64,000 nt of DNA from Mikania micrantha (GCA_009363875.1 CM018683.1:63709207-63773206); one strand, 5' to 3'. Positions 47,328 through 59,805 are shown, numbered from the stretch's first letter. The notes: generated by a model not told the origin, from the letters alone. Numbers and translations: made by a program.

Positions 47328-50300
47328 TCTATACTTTATAATAAAAGAAATTTTTTTTCCATACTTGTCATCACTACATCAACTTTCTTTTTAAATTTGA
47401 CACGTGTCCTTATCATATTAATTGTTAGCCTAAAATTGACACATGTCAATCAACTATCCTATACACTTTACATTTTTAAATAAGTGAATTTAATTTAAAT
47501 AATATAAATAAAATATACATCCTATTTTTTCGTTCAAAGTCATCGCATCTCGCTGGATTCAATTTGACTACGTAAGTTATGATACCAAAGATTGATTTCG
47601 AATTTCGAAACCCTAACAAAATTTTGTAGTAATTTCTTTGTTACAGATTATTTTGTATCAGATTTATTCTTCTTCTCAATCTCCTTGGTTCTCCTCGACG
47701 ACGCGAACAACACAGGTTTGATTCCAAAACCCTAACAAAGGCTGGATTTTGAAACCCCAAAACATTTATTCAGTATTTTTGTGTGATCTGTTTCAAACCG
47801 ATGTAGTTGATTCAGTTTCTTTCTTTCTCTTTCGGTTGGATTAAAGTTGAATACGATTGTACCAGGTTTGATTTTGAAACCCTAAAACTTTTAATCATTA
47901 ATTCTGAGTATATGGTGTTAGGCTCTAAATATTCCCACTCGGGATATTTCAGGATCCGTGATATTTTGGGATCATGGATATTTAGAGATATATGTCATTA
48001 CTAACAATTATCTCCGTTGTATAATATATATTGCGAGATTTCAAGGATTGACAGGTTGTCATATGGCTGGACCTAATATCACGGAAGCAGGTGTCAACTA
48101 ACCCAACATGAACGCGGAATATAAGAGAGATTTATGCAATCAGTTTGAATGAGTCTCCCACGTTTGGAAAGTGCCGAAATATTAGGAACTACCTTATGAA
48201 CGTTGTTGACCGTTCTTTTGTATTTTCAAAGTATATATACCGAGGCAATTGATCGATATAGGACACGCAACACTCACTAAACACACTGAAGCTCACTAGC
48301 ATACTTAGCATTGATCAACTTGTGCTCTTTTCTTGTATTCAGATCATTTGACTCCCGAGGTTTTTATGCCGGCAATCGTAAGGGATTAAGGGTTTTTCCT
48401 CGTATAAATCTCGTGTGTCTTGCTATTTTTCTATTTAATATACTGGTATATCCCTAAGGATCCTCAGGGATACTCTGATCACATATTTCGTATACTTAAG
48501 ATATTTTGTTGTAAAACACAATACCCTACTTTTCTAATTCGGTTTTGCTAAAAGTTAAGCTTGTTAATTTTTACCCGAAACATATGACGTTATTCTCATA
48601 TCATGTGTTCTTCTCTGGAATCCACGATCAACATGATTTGTTACAAAATTCGTTGTCTAAGTGTATTCATGTTACTTTCATTTATTGTGTAAATCGATTT
48701 GTTAAAGGTTTTTTATGTTCTAATTCTGAGTATATGTCGTTCTACTGATTAACTTGTATTTGATTGTTTTCCAACGTGATCGTCTTAAAAATTGATTTGT
48801 ATTTCACACTTTTGACTTCGTACAATGAAACTGCATGTATGCAACTTCGCACCATTTTCAGAATCAATATCAAGATATGTGGGTACTACCTTGGACGGAT
48901 TTGTGGGGAACCAATGGCGCAATGAGGCCAGTTGATGAACCCTTTTTTGGGTCATCAACCTCAAGTGTCAAAAAGGTCACCCCAAATGAAATCATGTGGT
49001 TGAATTTGAAGAAAATATATGCTTACGGTTTAGTCAACATATCCAAGTAGTTGTGCGAGTGTTGGTGTTTTTTTTATGTTAGGTCGATTTTGAATCATAT
49101 TGTTTTTTTTTTATATATATCTTTTTTTTTTTTGAATTTGGGGATTATTGTTTATGTGTTTGTTTAAGTGTTTTAACTTGGGGTTAGTTTTGAGAATGTT
49201 TGGAGAAGGCGTATGCAATGTGAGAAAGACATCATAAACATGCTACTGACAAAATTATTCCATGTGGTATGACATGGGTGGATCATTCACAAGGTTGGTT
49301 TAATTTTAGTTTTATACAAGTGTTCAGGTTTTCATTTTATATTATGTACCAAGGAATATAGCGATACTATGTTTTAGCTTTTGAAGTTTTTTTTTTTTTT
49401 TTTTTTTTTGTTGAATTACCACCTATGTTTGGAAGATTTACTGCTCTCTTCTTAACATTATACTATTTGCTTTGGTTTGCATTGTAGGTATGGAGTTAAA
49501 CAACTCCTCTCCAATCTCCATTTATGCTATTCTTCAAAGGTAAAAATTAACAATTTGGTTTCTTACATGTTTGACATTCTCTAATGTTGTGTTGTTTCAG
49601 GTTTTGTTGTATATCATCAACACTCATATATTACTACTCTTCTTTTTGGTTGAATTTGTTTGTATATTTTTGATGAAAATGTTAGTATTGGAATTATAAA
49701 TTATTGGTAGTTCATTTGGTCGATATTCATATAATATTATTGCCTATTGGGAAAGTTTCATGAATATTGGTGAGGGTTTTAAAATATGCATTTTCAGTGG
49801 GCTTTGTTTTGCTTACCGGAAATAAAAAAGATAGTATGTTATTACTTTATGTTTTTATACATGAATCATGATCATATCTTAATCTGAATTGGTTGGTTTG
49901 AAGGTAATATTATTTTTTGGAAATAATTACACACATGTCTACATTGGTTTATCTTAGAGCCATGTTTATGTTTTTTGAAAGCAAATAAAAAAAATATGAT
50001 TTATGCTGGAAGCTGTAAAACAAAAAACTTGAGTTTTTAGATAAGTGTTAAGTTTAAAAATGAAGATTATCATATGGGTTCATTTGTACTCTTCTTGAAA
50101 GTAAAGAACTTAGTAGAAGTCCATTTTGAATCAATTTTTTTCTATTATTTCTTGAATTACATGTTATTTCTAAAGGTTGGTTTAATTTCACTTTTTGTTT
50201 GGTAGGTATGAGCCTTAAACGTACAAATTTATCAAGTATGAAATAAACCTTTAAACAATTATTAAGGATATTAATATCATTCTACAGCGTTTGTTATTAT

Positions 50301-51238
50301 TATGTGATTTCATATTCCGATTTTTTATAATCTGCGTCAAAATAAATTGTTACATTTCATTTTTTATGCAGTTTGAAAATTATTGTAAGCTAGGAGCCTA
50401 GGAACATGCATATGTAGGTCAAGTGGGATCCTTTCTCTGTGAATTTTTAAAGTATTTAATCTATTATGAACTTCTGCAAAATTTATTTTCTTATAATAAC
50501 GCCTTTGTGATTATTTTGTTGTGCTTAAATGGAATATATCATATGTGGACGTTCGTATTGGTCTATGAAGTATAGAACTATTGGGAAGAAGTAAATTTTT
50601 ATCAGTCAATTTTGAATCAATTTTGCTTTTTATTTTTTGAATTCTCTCGAATTGCATGTGTTCTTTTAAGCGTTTCAACTTATACTTAGTTTTGAAGCAG
50701 AAGTAATTAAAAAAATGTTTATGCAACAAGACTCAATTTAAAAATAATCTCACTTAGAAGTCTATTATTAAAGCAGAGTCAATATCATGAAGTCATATAG
50801 GTAACTGAACATTCATTCCTAGAATCGCTCTTACATCGTTAGATAAGAAGATTCCGTGTAAATTTTAAAGAAGACAATTTCTCTCATAATATCTATTGCA
50901 ATAACAATGAATATAAATTAACGCCAATCATTATTAAGAGTATGTTTGTTATTGAAACAATCACTTTTTTTACACGGATAATTATAATTTGCTTTATTCA
51001 TAGTCAAAAGTAGTGATGGTATCAAACATGTAATTGTTGATAAAGAGGATAATGTTATTAGTATAACGTTCAATGTTGTATATAAAAAAGTTGTTAGATA
51101 TTTATAATTTGTATTTCTAATTATAAAATGTATATCTTTATAATACATTATTATGTAATTTATGATAAGTATATTTTAATTTCATAATATTTTTTTCCCA
51201 AACCCATGTAGTACCTCAGTACATGGGTTATAACCTAG
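47328..51238 (+). mobile_element. Helitron candidate carrying non-coding gene-like DNA
   Basis: Starts TCTATACTTTATAATAAAAG after an A. It ends with a perfect 10-bp stem hairpin (AACCCATGTA/TACATGGGTT, 51201-51229) followed by TAACCTAG and then T, the Helitron layout (5' TC, 3' hairpin, CTAG, A/T target). A second short element at 52509-52944 shares the same 5' end. No Rep/helicase is seen. Inside are three TTTGATTYCRAAACCCTAA-type repeats (47590-47890), like leader or intron sequence of a captured gene, a solo LTR, and AT-rich DNA. The outer borders could belong to two different Helitrons. Confidence 0.5.
47916..48520 (+). mobile_element. Probable solo LTR inside the Helitron candidate
   Basis: Begins TGTTAGGCTCTAAATATTCC and ends TTGTAAAACACA. 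It has a TATATATAC box near 48232 and the copia-LTR-like string GGGTTTTTCCTCGTATAAAT near 48391-48410. No matching 5-bp TSD was found, but a 16-bp repeat TAATTCTGAGTATATG occurs just before it (47899-47914) and again at 48721-48736. Confidence 0.55.
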
Positions 51239-51257
51239 TTTTATATATATATATATA

Positions 51258-51709
51258 TGGTTCAAATGTTAACCCTCCCTTATATCGTTAACCCGTGTTA
51301 ACCCGGCATTTTTTGCTCGAATCTTTGTTTTTTTTTCATGGTTTTTATTATACATAAATAGAGGAGTTTCTTTTTTGTGTTTTTGCTAATTAATCACCGT
51401 TTAGAAATTATTTACAAATGTAAGTAGATGTAATTTTCTTACATTTAGTAAATGTAAGAAAATTACATCTACTTATATTTGTAAATAATTTCTAAACGGT
51501 GATGAATTATAGGGAGAGGTTCAAATGTTAACCCTTCCTTATATCGTTAACCCGTGTTAACCCGGCATATTTTGCCCGAATCTTTGGTATTTTTTTTTCA
51601 TGGTTTTTGTTATACATAAATAGGGGGGTTTCTTTTTTGTGTTTTTGCTAATTCATCACCGTTTAGAAATTATTTACAAATGTAAGAGAGGGTTAACAAC
51701 GGAACCTTC

Positions 51710-51712
<3 letters not shown>
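51258..51712. mobile_element. Foldback element C, with a direct partial duplicate
   Basis: GGTTCAAATGTTAACCCT at 51259 begins a unit ending in a long palindrome (arms around 51390-51450 and 51450-51507; TTTCTAAACGGTGATGAATTA on the right arm). The first part is repeated directly from 51513. It closes near 51712 with an inverted GTTAACCCTCT end. (TA)n tracts flank it at 51242-51257 and 51713-51748. Confidence 0.75.
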
Positions 51713-51748
<36 letters not shown>

Positions 51749-51750
<2 letters not shown>

Positions 51751-51955
51751 AAAGTGTTCAAATAATAACCCACTTTTAAAGCAATAACCCAGATAACTTT
51801 GCCAAGATGAAGCCAAATCTTGAATTTTTTTTGAACATCATTGTAACACAATTAGAACACTATGTTCTTTTATGAGTTTGTGAAAATTTATCACTGTTTA
51901 AGAGATATCATTGTTGCAAGTTTTTGATTTACAGCACTGTAACTGTTTATAGGAG
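51749..51955. mobile_element. Single arm of a MITE A-type foldback
   Basis: Matches the left arm of 46260-46642 (AAATAATAACCCACTTTTAA, then TTTGCCAAGATGAAGCC), but the second arm is missing. It follows a (TA)n tract. Confidence 0.8.
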
Positions 51956-52243
51956 ACACCTGTCACTTTGTGGTGAAATCTGAAATTATTTTTCTCGCCT
52001 CTCTCCCCTATTAAATATTAATAATTTTTAGTGATTAAATTATATAATTAATTAATAATAATATAAATCTTCTTAGTCTAATATGTTATTAATTTATTAA
52101 AATTTAATAAATTATAAGAATATTTCAATTATATATTATATTAAAATATAATTTTATAATTAATAAATATTTATTATTATTTTATGTTAATATTTTATAT
52201 TTTTTATTATTAAACCCATGTAATGCATGGGTTTTTAGGCTAG
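51956..52243 (+). mobile_element. Helitron 3' fragment
   Basis: Ends with the hairpin AAACCCATG/CATGGGTTT (52212-52234) and TTTAGGCTAG followed by T. The 5' end is cut by the preceding foldback arm. Confidence 0.6.
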
Positions 52244-52508
52244 TATATATATATAGGGGATTAATAAAATAAAAACCTTATTTTAGTGAGAAAACATTGA
52301 AAACTCATGTAAAACGAACGTATTTTTTTTTGAAAATTTTTGTACATGTTTGTAACATTATTGGACACATTTTTATAAAAAATCAAAAAAGCGCCGAAAA
52401 ATATTTTTAAAAAAAATATTTTATAAATTTTTTTACGTTGTAAAACATACGTAACACTGCGTCAGATCTGACGTAATTTTTTTTACGTTTTTACGTATGT
52501 TTTACAAA

Positions 52509-52944
52509 TCTATACTATATAATAAAAGAATAACAATGCGCCATGTGTCGTTATTTTAGCCTATACATATCACATTTGCCACGTGGCATGTTTATAGGCT
52601 ATCCATGTGGCATATTTAATAAATTTAAAAGTTAATTTTATTTAATACAATAAAGTCAAATTTCCAAATTTAAAGAAAAACAATTAATATTCATATTTTA
52701 AAATAATAATGAAAATCTAATCATTTCAAACTTTCCATTTTCAATTAATAATTTTGAAAATTCAAAATTCAAAATCTTCTTTCTTATATGAATTGTTTAA
52801 AAAGGTTTATATATTTTTAAAATATACTTTTATTTTCATATTTTAAAAATTTTATATTATTTGTAAATATATTTTTCTATCAGTGATTGTTTTTTATGCT
52901 TATTTTTTATACAACTCTGTGTAATACACAGGTTAATAAGCTAG
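52509..52944 (+). mobile_element. Short non-autonomous Helitron
   Basis: Starts TCTATACTATATAATAAAAG after A; ends with hairpin CTGTGT/ACACAG plus GGTTAATAAGCTAG before T; 436 bp, no coding. The 5' end is near-identical to that at 47328. Confidence 0.75.
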
Positions 52945-53472
52945 TATTTTATATATATCCTCAATACGAGATGTTACACCCTAATAATCCAATTCAGTTC
53001 CAATTTGCTCAATGTGATGCTTGTAAGCCTCTAATTTCAAAGGGCTTTTGATTATTGCATAGAAACAAGTACTATATTATAGATAATTACCCGGAATGTT
53101 AGCGATTGAAAGAACTTTGATTGAAGAACCGTTCGACCGGAGTTGAGAATCCAATTCGCGGACTTTGATTGTCTCATAGAGTTCTTTTGCTTTCTTTCGA
53201 ATCAGAGTTGTGTCGCCTAGGCTTTTGTTTGTTTAATTTGTTAAATTTTAAGTGATTTTACTCGTTCATGATTGAAGAATACTGAGCTAATGTACAACTC
53301 ATAATAACATGTGATCTATGTTCTATTTTAGGATAGCAATCACCGATTGATTCGAAATTTAATGGGGAATGCGGTAGATTTTGAATTTTAATTTTAAGAG
53401 GTTCTTAATCGATTTCTTAGTGAAACGAGACATACGGGGATCTAAGCTTTGATCACGTAATTTATTCTAAAT
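52945..53472. other. Intergenic, no gene seen
   Basis: AT-rich with no recognisable coding sequence. Lies just left of a short hAT relative. Confidence 0.5.
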
Positions 53473-53629
53473 CAATGTTGTAGAAATCGTTAGTCAATCG
53501 GTGGGGTGGGGACTAGATATTAATCGGACAACTAGTCTGCTTAATCGGATAGTAGGGCCTAGTCGGTCTTAGAGGACTAACGATTAATCGGCCGATTAAT
53601 CGCCATAGTCGGGGATTTATACAAACATG
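53473..53629. mobile_element. Short hAT-like MITE, relative of the F-box intron element
   Basis: 157 bp with inverted ends CAATGTTGTAGAAATCG and, from the right, CATGTTTGTATAAATCC. Direct repeats TTCTAAAT (53465-53472) and CTCTAAAT (53630-53637) match in 7 of 8 bases. The interior shares the CGATTAATCG / GACTAG motifs of 17432-17996. Confidence 0.75.
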
Positions 53630-53637
53630 CTCTAAAT

Positions 53638-54807
53638 AAATAAACTTTTTACATATACCACAGGACAATCCGCATAATTAACTCTAAATAAATAAACCTT
53701 AACCATCTACTATTTTATCATTAAATAAGTTAAAGAAAAGTATATACGGTAATTCCAGTAGCACTTAAGAAATGCTTGTAAATGACGTGCAACAAGATGG
53801 GTCAGGCTAAACGTACCCCTCAATTTGACTAGTCATACTTCCTTCAAAATATTAAATATAAATTTGTCAAAATCAACCATTCTACTTTATAACACAAACA
53901 AAATACACTAAACATTATTTCCAGCTTAAATTATACTAAACGTACCATCTTCTTACTTGTCATACACCCTCTACAAAATATAAAATATTAATTCATCCCA
54001 AATCAGATTTAATCGTATGAACCCTAGTTTCTTTTTGTTCAAATTCAATTTAACTGAGCCCCGATCGTTGTTACAAATATAAGGCTTTTATTTCTCGGAC
54101 AAAAACAAGTGTAATGGTGTATGAAACACCTACCTTAGCTAACTAATTCGTGTTCGTTACTTGATGAACTGAAGTTGAGCTGCCGGGCTCTTACAGACCT
54201 TTTTCTTTGTTTGTTTGAGCTTGTGAATAGCTTTGGTTTACGTAGAGAATTTCGCAGAGGTTAAAGGAATGTTTGGTATCAATTAGTTTTGAGTTTATAC
54301 TTGTTTTAATAGAGTTTGAGTTTTCGTTCTACTACAGTTATTTAGGCTTAGATTTCATGTTGATTTCATTTTTAAACGATGAATTGGATAATGATTCTGT
54401 GATGTTTGTATTTGTTTAAATTTCAAATATTCATTGATTTTATCCGTTAACACGAGCTATAGAACGATCGGGTTGAAGGTGGGTATTCATGGATATATAG
54501 TTGATTACGGGTAGAATATGGTGGGAAAGAAGATGAAGTTTGAAACATTTGCAAGAACGGTCCCTCACATTTTTGTTTAAAGGCTTATATATCTTTTTAT
54601 AATAACTAAAAACATAAGATTTACTTGTATTTTAAATAAAAAGCTTAAGAAGGAGGTACAACAAGTAAAAAAATACAAAGGGGATATTTTTAGCACAAAC
54701 CAACAAGATAAACTTTTATTTTACCATTGATATTATTAAAATAAAAAAATAAAAGTTAAGATGACCACGAGTTCAAGACTTCTTAAAACACAACAATGTC
54801 TCAAATT
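53638..54807. other. Downstream flank of the second methyltransferase gene
   Basis: About 1.2 kb of AT-rich DNA beyond the methyltransferase stop. I see no exon or intact element. Probably 3' untranslated and spacer DNA. Confidence 0.5.
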
Positions 54808-57692
54808 CTAGTAGAGACGTCTACAAATAGTGAGACCATCACCCAACGGAACCGTAGAGATATCAATACGTGGGTCGGATGCAAGTGATTTGTTAAATTT
54901 GATGGTGCTCACTCTTCCCTCTTTGAATTCATCAAGAACCGATGACTCGTGTTGTGCCACTGATCCGAACCAAAGTGTGTTGTCGTAGGCCACGATCCCG
55001 TTCACCCTCACTAGCTTCATTATTCGTTCGTGGTAGTTGATATAGTTTATCTTATCCGCATCAACAAACGCAAAGTCGAAACTTCCTTCGTTTTCCGGCT
55101 AACAGATTAATACGAATAATTAGTTCAATTTAAACCAAAACCAAAACCAAACCAAACCAATTAAAATCGAAGGTCAAGCCGGCCGGTTTCGACTCTTAAA
55201 AGGAAAAGCCAAACCAAACCAATTAAAATCGGAGTCCAGACGACCTGTTTTGACTCTTAAAAGAAAAGGTAAAATTTGGAGTACTTGTTATTAAAAAAAC
55301 TATCATTTTCTTTTGGAGATTAAGTGACAATGAAAGCCTAACACCATTCATATGGTTTTGTTTATTTTTTAATCTTAACAAGGTGCTATTCGGAGGTGAG
55401 GCAACGGTGGCCAGAAGGAGTAGACGATGAGATTTTAGGTTTATGTGAATGATTGATCAACTGCTTTAATATTTAGGTCCATAGTTTTTGATGGAAGATT
55501 TAGGGTTTTGTCATTACCAGGTATGGTGTATCTTCTCTCTATCTTTCCTTCAGATACACGCCAAACATACCATACTACCAGAGGCATGATTTGCCATCAT
55601 CATTGACTTTTGCGACAGTAAACATTCAAAAATTCAATTGTCATCAAACAATTTTGGCTAAAATTGAAAAACGCTAAAGCTACTATTCATAAGGCTTTGG
55701 TTTTTTAATATATATATAATATTTAAAATTTTGAGATTTTGAGTTGTTGCATATCTCTTATTGTATCTATATTTTCACCTACTTCTGAAATTCAGATTTT
55801 ATTATAGAGATTTTCTAAACATAAAGACTACTATTGACAATATTTATTATTTTTTTTGTAAGTAAACAAAACAAAAAAATAATAAAATAAGCGAGGCAAG
55901 TGAAATAAAGATAAAAATGAAAAATAATACAAATGTAAATAAAACAATATTCCGTTCAATTATAAAGATAGAATATAAATTGAGATGGGAATGGACAATA
56001 CTATATATTTATATGAAATTTTTTGGAAAAATCGTATCTTTAATTTAAAATAAGAAATAGGATCCTACAAACTTTTTTGTAAGAACTTAATTAATATACA
56101 TAATTCTTTTAGTTTTAAAATCCATCTAATCTTATTTTATTAAAATATTTAAACTCATAAAACTTTTTGAGAAAGTGATTATTATTCACGATTACATTTT
56201 TATTTTGACAATCATGCCATCATATTCGTATTTTTAAACCACTACACAATATTGGACTATTGTTTGGATTTTAACCCAAGACCTTTTTAATAGACAATGT
56301 CTCTACTAAACGAGTTAGTGTTAGTTTTATATTGGCAAAAAAGGTTGCATCACGAGAATTTCCTGATGTGTCACCCATCCTAGTATTGTTCCTGCCCAGT
56401 ATTGATGATAACATAACCCATGAAAACTTACATTTTCTAGAATTTTATCAAGAGCCTGTAGAGCCTTGGATTCAATAAATTCAATCTTATGCTCCACACC
56501 AGCCTTTTTGATAACCGGACGACCAATTTCATAGGCTTCCCGGTCCATGTCTATTGCCACAATCTGTACAAAACATTATAATTTTATAAAAACTAACACA
56601 AATATTAAATATAGAGTCAGCATTAAATAAAAACAAGATTTTGTTGAAAAATCTAAAAACGCTATTTTCGTACTAAATTTAACAATGTTTTCATAAGCAA
56701 GCCAGACATTGAACCGATTGTCTAAATAGTTCATTGATCATACCAGACCTATTGGATTCAAGAACCGAATTACATTATAAATACTTAAAAAAGATCAAAA
56801 ACTAATAAAAACATTTAAACAAACATATACAAATATATAATAATTAATGTTTAAAACATAAACATTTTTAAAAAATATATGATTTAGTTTTAATATTTTA
56901 TCCTTTTAGAAGAAACGAAAAAAAAAAGTTCCAACCGAAATCCGGTTGGCCAGTGACCAGTTTACTCTAAGAGCGGCCAAAATGCCTTATTTTAGACTGG
57001 TTCTCGGTCCGACCTATCTTTTCGGTTCAGTTTTAGCATTTTATGTGCTAGATTTTGTTCTCTAGTGTTGTATTTTAGTTTTTTTCATTGTATCAATTTT
57101 TTTAATAAATGTGGTATAAAAATAAATTAAATATAGCATAAAAATAAATATACTTAATATTTCTACCGGCCTTAATTCCACAATTAAACAAGTACCAAAA
57201 TTAATCACAATTAATTAACCTTGCCATCTTCCGGAATCGTTAACGCCGTTAAAAGCAAGGAGTAACCCGTAAAAACCCCAATTTCAATTGCTTTTTTGGC
57301 ACCAACGAGCTTCAACAAGATCCCGATCATCTGACCCGCATCCGGTGCAGTACTCATCACAGCCCTGAAGAAATAAAATCAATTCAAAAACGGTTCATAT
57401 CTTCTTTCAATTAATTGTTAGATCATCATCAGAAAACATGAATCTGATCACCATGGATGTGAAGCAGTTAGAGCTCGAAGCTCCTTCAAGGGTTCTGGTT
57501 CGCGAGGGTAGACATTCGTCTCCAGGAGGTACTGCAATCAACAATCGATCGTAAAAATTAAAAAATGAATGAATCGTAAGACATTAGGCATATGATATTA
57601 TTTGATTGTGAAGAACAGACCTTGTATAACTCATAAGTTTGCAGTAAGCCTTTTGGTTCGGTTGGTTTTTCTGGTGGTGATTTGTTTGTCAT
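54808..57692 (-). CDS. Caffeoyl-CoA O-methyltransferase-like (PFOMT-type) gene, 5 exons, second copy
   Basis: Same enzyme family and likely role as the copy at 4698. Exons on minus: 57692-57621, 57531-57452, 57364-57220, 56563-56432, 55098-54808, all with GT/AG borders; 239 aa. Exons 2-5 have exactly the lengths of the other copy. Exon 1 is 24 nt longer (MTNKSPPEKPTEPKGLLQ...). Motifs: SAM site EIGVFTGYSLLLTAL, AIDMDRE, metal ligands Asp156 in FVDADK and Asp182-Asn183 in YDNTLW, and C-terminus PLGDGLTICRRLY, which is closer to the family consensus than the ICMRVC of copy 1. TAPDAGQM again points to the PFOMT-like clade. Intron 4 (1333 bp) has a 60-bp tandem duplication at about 55147-55270. 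No disabling mutation is seen. Confidence 0.93.
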
Positions 57693-59024
57693 GGTGGAAT
57701 TAGGTCTGGTATGTGAAGGTGATCGGGTCCTTTTTAAAGTGACGACTAGATTAATGAGTCTGTTACTTTTTTATTATTTATTTATTTATGTATTTATGTA
57801 TTTATTATTGTTATTATTATTATTATTATGTGAAAATGGACCACATTAATTAAAATATAACAAATTAATCACATTATTCCATTGCAATAATATCAAATTA
57901 TTACTATCATTATAATTACAATTGTTGTTTTCATTTCAGTAATTAGATTGATCGCAACGCAAGCGGATGCATTTAACACATGCATTCTGATCATTACCGA
58001 CACATCAGTTTTTTAACCATTCTTTTCACATGCATTATCTCTCCTTCTTTTTCTATTTTTCTTTTAAACAAATATAATTCTTTTAAATACTTGGTGTGAA
58101 AAAAAAAACTTTTTTATTTTTTTGCAAAAAGAGCCTAATTTTTTTTAAATTGATTTTTATTGTTTGGGTTGCATGTGATGCACTTATTTCCTCTCTTCCC
58201 TCTCCATTGACCACTTCCCACATGCACCCTCCATGTCATTAAGTGTCTCCTTACATGCACCTCTATTGTGGGTAGTCTTAGAGTTATGTTATAAGACACT
58301 CAACCTTCAAATTTCACATCTTTTATACGGAGATCTATAAGACTATTGTCATTGGCAACCAAACATGAGATTGTAACACCATTCAAAAAAAATAAAAAAA
58401 TAAAAAATATACATCACTTTACAATCTGGTCATCTCCACGACCTAGATTGCAATCCATTTGGGGGTATTTTTTTTTTTATTTACTTTATCATATTTAGTT
58501 TTAGTTATAATCTTATTTTTTATAATAACTACTAATAATTAACATTTTTAAAAAATCTAAAAATACATTTTTGATCAGTTTTTTTATGAACATGTCAGTA
58601 TAAATTTTGTTAAAAACAGAGCTCGTTTGAAAAAATGTATTTTTTAATGTAAAATAAATATAAATAATCATTAATTAATCTTATTTAAAAATTGGAGTTT
58701 TTTATTGGTTTAAAAGATTTTCGGTATAAAATTCATTATCATATATTATATTTATTTAATAAAAAGTAGTAAAGGTTGTGTTGTTAATGAGAGTGAAAAG
58801 TTAGGTTTGATTGGATTGTGTAGTTTGAAGACAGAGAAATTATGTTTTATTAAAAGATTGTGTTGGGTTGGATTGTGAACGAGGATTGTCTAAGACAAAC
58901 AATTATTAGTTGTCAGATTTCTCAACATTAATGATTAACATCGTATAGGCTTTGTATATGCCTATGTAGTATAGGGCGTATATGTTCTATACGAGGTATA
59001 CATGAAACCAATCATTGCCAAATC
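57693..59024. other. Upstream region of the second methyltransferase gene
   Basis: A weak TTTAAAAAG box lies near 57735-57745 on minus. Further out the DNA is AT-rich with (TTA)n-like runs at 57770-57830 and probable decayed MITE sequence (TGTGGGTAGTCTTA near 58268). No gene. Confidence 0.45.
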
Positions 59025-59270
59025 TAGTTGGGGTTTCATCTTGTGATCGGGAGGTCATGGGTTCAAGTCCTGTCAATGGTTTTTTAAAGGACATCCAAGT
59101 GAGGGAATGAATCTTGAGCTTAATCTCGGGTTCTGAACCAATGGGGGCGAGAGTTTACCCATTCCAGGGGGTTCTGGTGCATCTGGTGTGGCCACATCTT
59201 ATCTTTGTTCTATAGACCCTGTTAAGACAACATACGTGTTATGTAGGATCGTCATTGTTAAAAAAAAAAA
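59025..59270 (+). mobile_element. tRNA-derived SINE
   Basis: Box A-like TCTAGTTGGGG, box B GGGTTCAAGTCC at about 59070, a roughly 180-bp body (CCAATGGGGGCGAGAGTTTA, CCTGTTAAGACAACATACG) and a closing A10 run. The 3' part (CTGTTAAGACAACA) resembles that of the SINE at 59475, so the two share a tail family. Confidence 0.75.
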
Positions 59271-59474
59271 CCAGAGTAATTACCAGGCATTATAATTATT
59301 ATTCTTATCATTATAACATCTATTTAGCCAATTTTATTTAAACGTGTCAAAAGGGTTTGTTGGTTAATGGCTTGGTTATAAGGTTGCAAACGTGTTTTAA
59401 TGGCTCAACTTAACTCGACTGGATTACAACCCTATTATGAATATGAATAGGGCAATGTGCTGGATTACAACCCC

Positions 59475-59805
59475 AGCCTTGTCCCACTGGTTAGGGTTTG
59501 GCTTGTTGACTGAGATGTCGCAAGTTCGAATCTCATCCATGGCATGGCTTTCAAAGGACATAAGGCAATGACCTTTGTGTAGGCAAAGCGAGTCTGTCCC
59601 GGTTTTACCCATGGACCAAGACTGTGTGCCGCAAACATAATTGTGGGTCGGTCCTGTGGGGTTTTCCCGGTTGAACGTCATGCCAAACTCTGATGCCTAG
59701 TGGACCCGGTTAAGACAACACATTGACCAGAGTTGGGTGTGGACCTCTCCGTTGGGCGGGTGCGATACCTACCAAAAAGAAAGTTGCCGTTCAAAAAAAA
59801 TAATA
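59475..59805 (+). mobile_element. tRNA-derived SINE, second copy type
   Basis: Box A-like CCCACTGGTTAGGG, box B AAGTTCGAATCTC at about 59523, a G/C-rich body containing CCCGGTTAAGACAACACA, and an A-rich tail (AAAAAAAATAATAATAAA). No clear TSD by eye. Confidence 0.75.

Noticed and set aside
48835..49050. 71-codon open frame within the Helitron candidate
   Set aside because: It reads somewhat like a protein (WVLPWTDLWGTNGAMRP), but I recognise no family and see no confirmed exon borders. It could be a captured fragment; not listed as a gene.
59060..59085. tRNA gene (box B present)
   Set aside because: No cloverleaf can be drawn and the unit continues into a long body with an A-tail, so it is a SINE. 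The same applies to 12530 and 59523.
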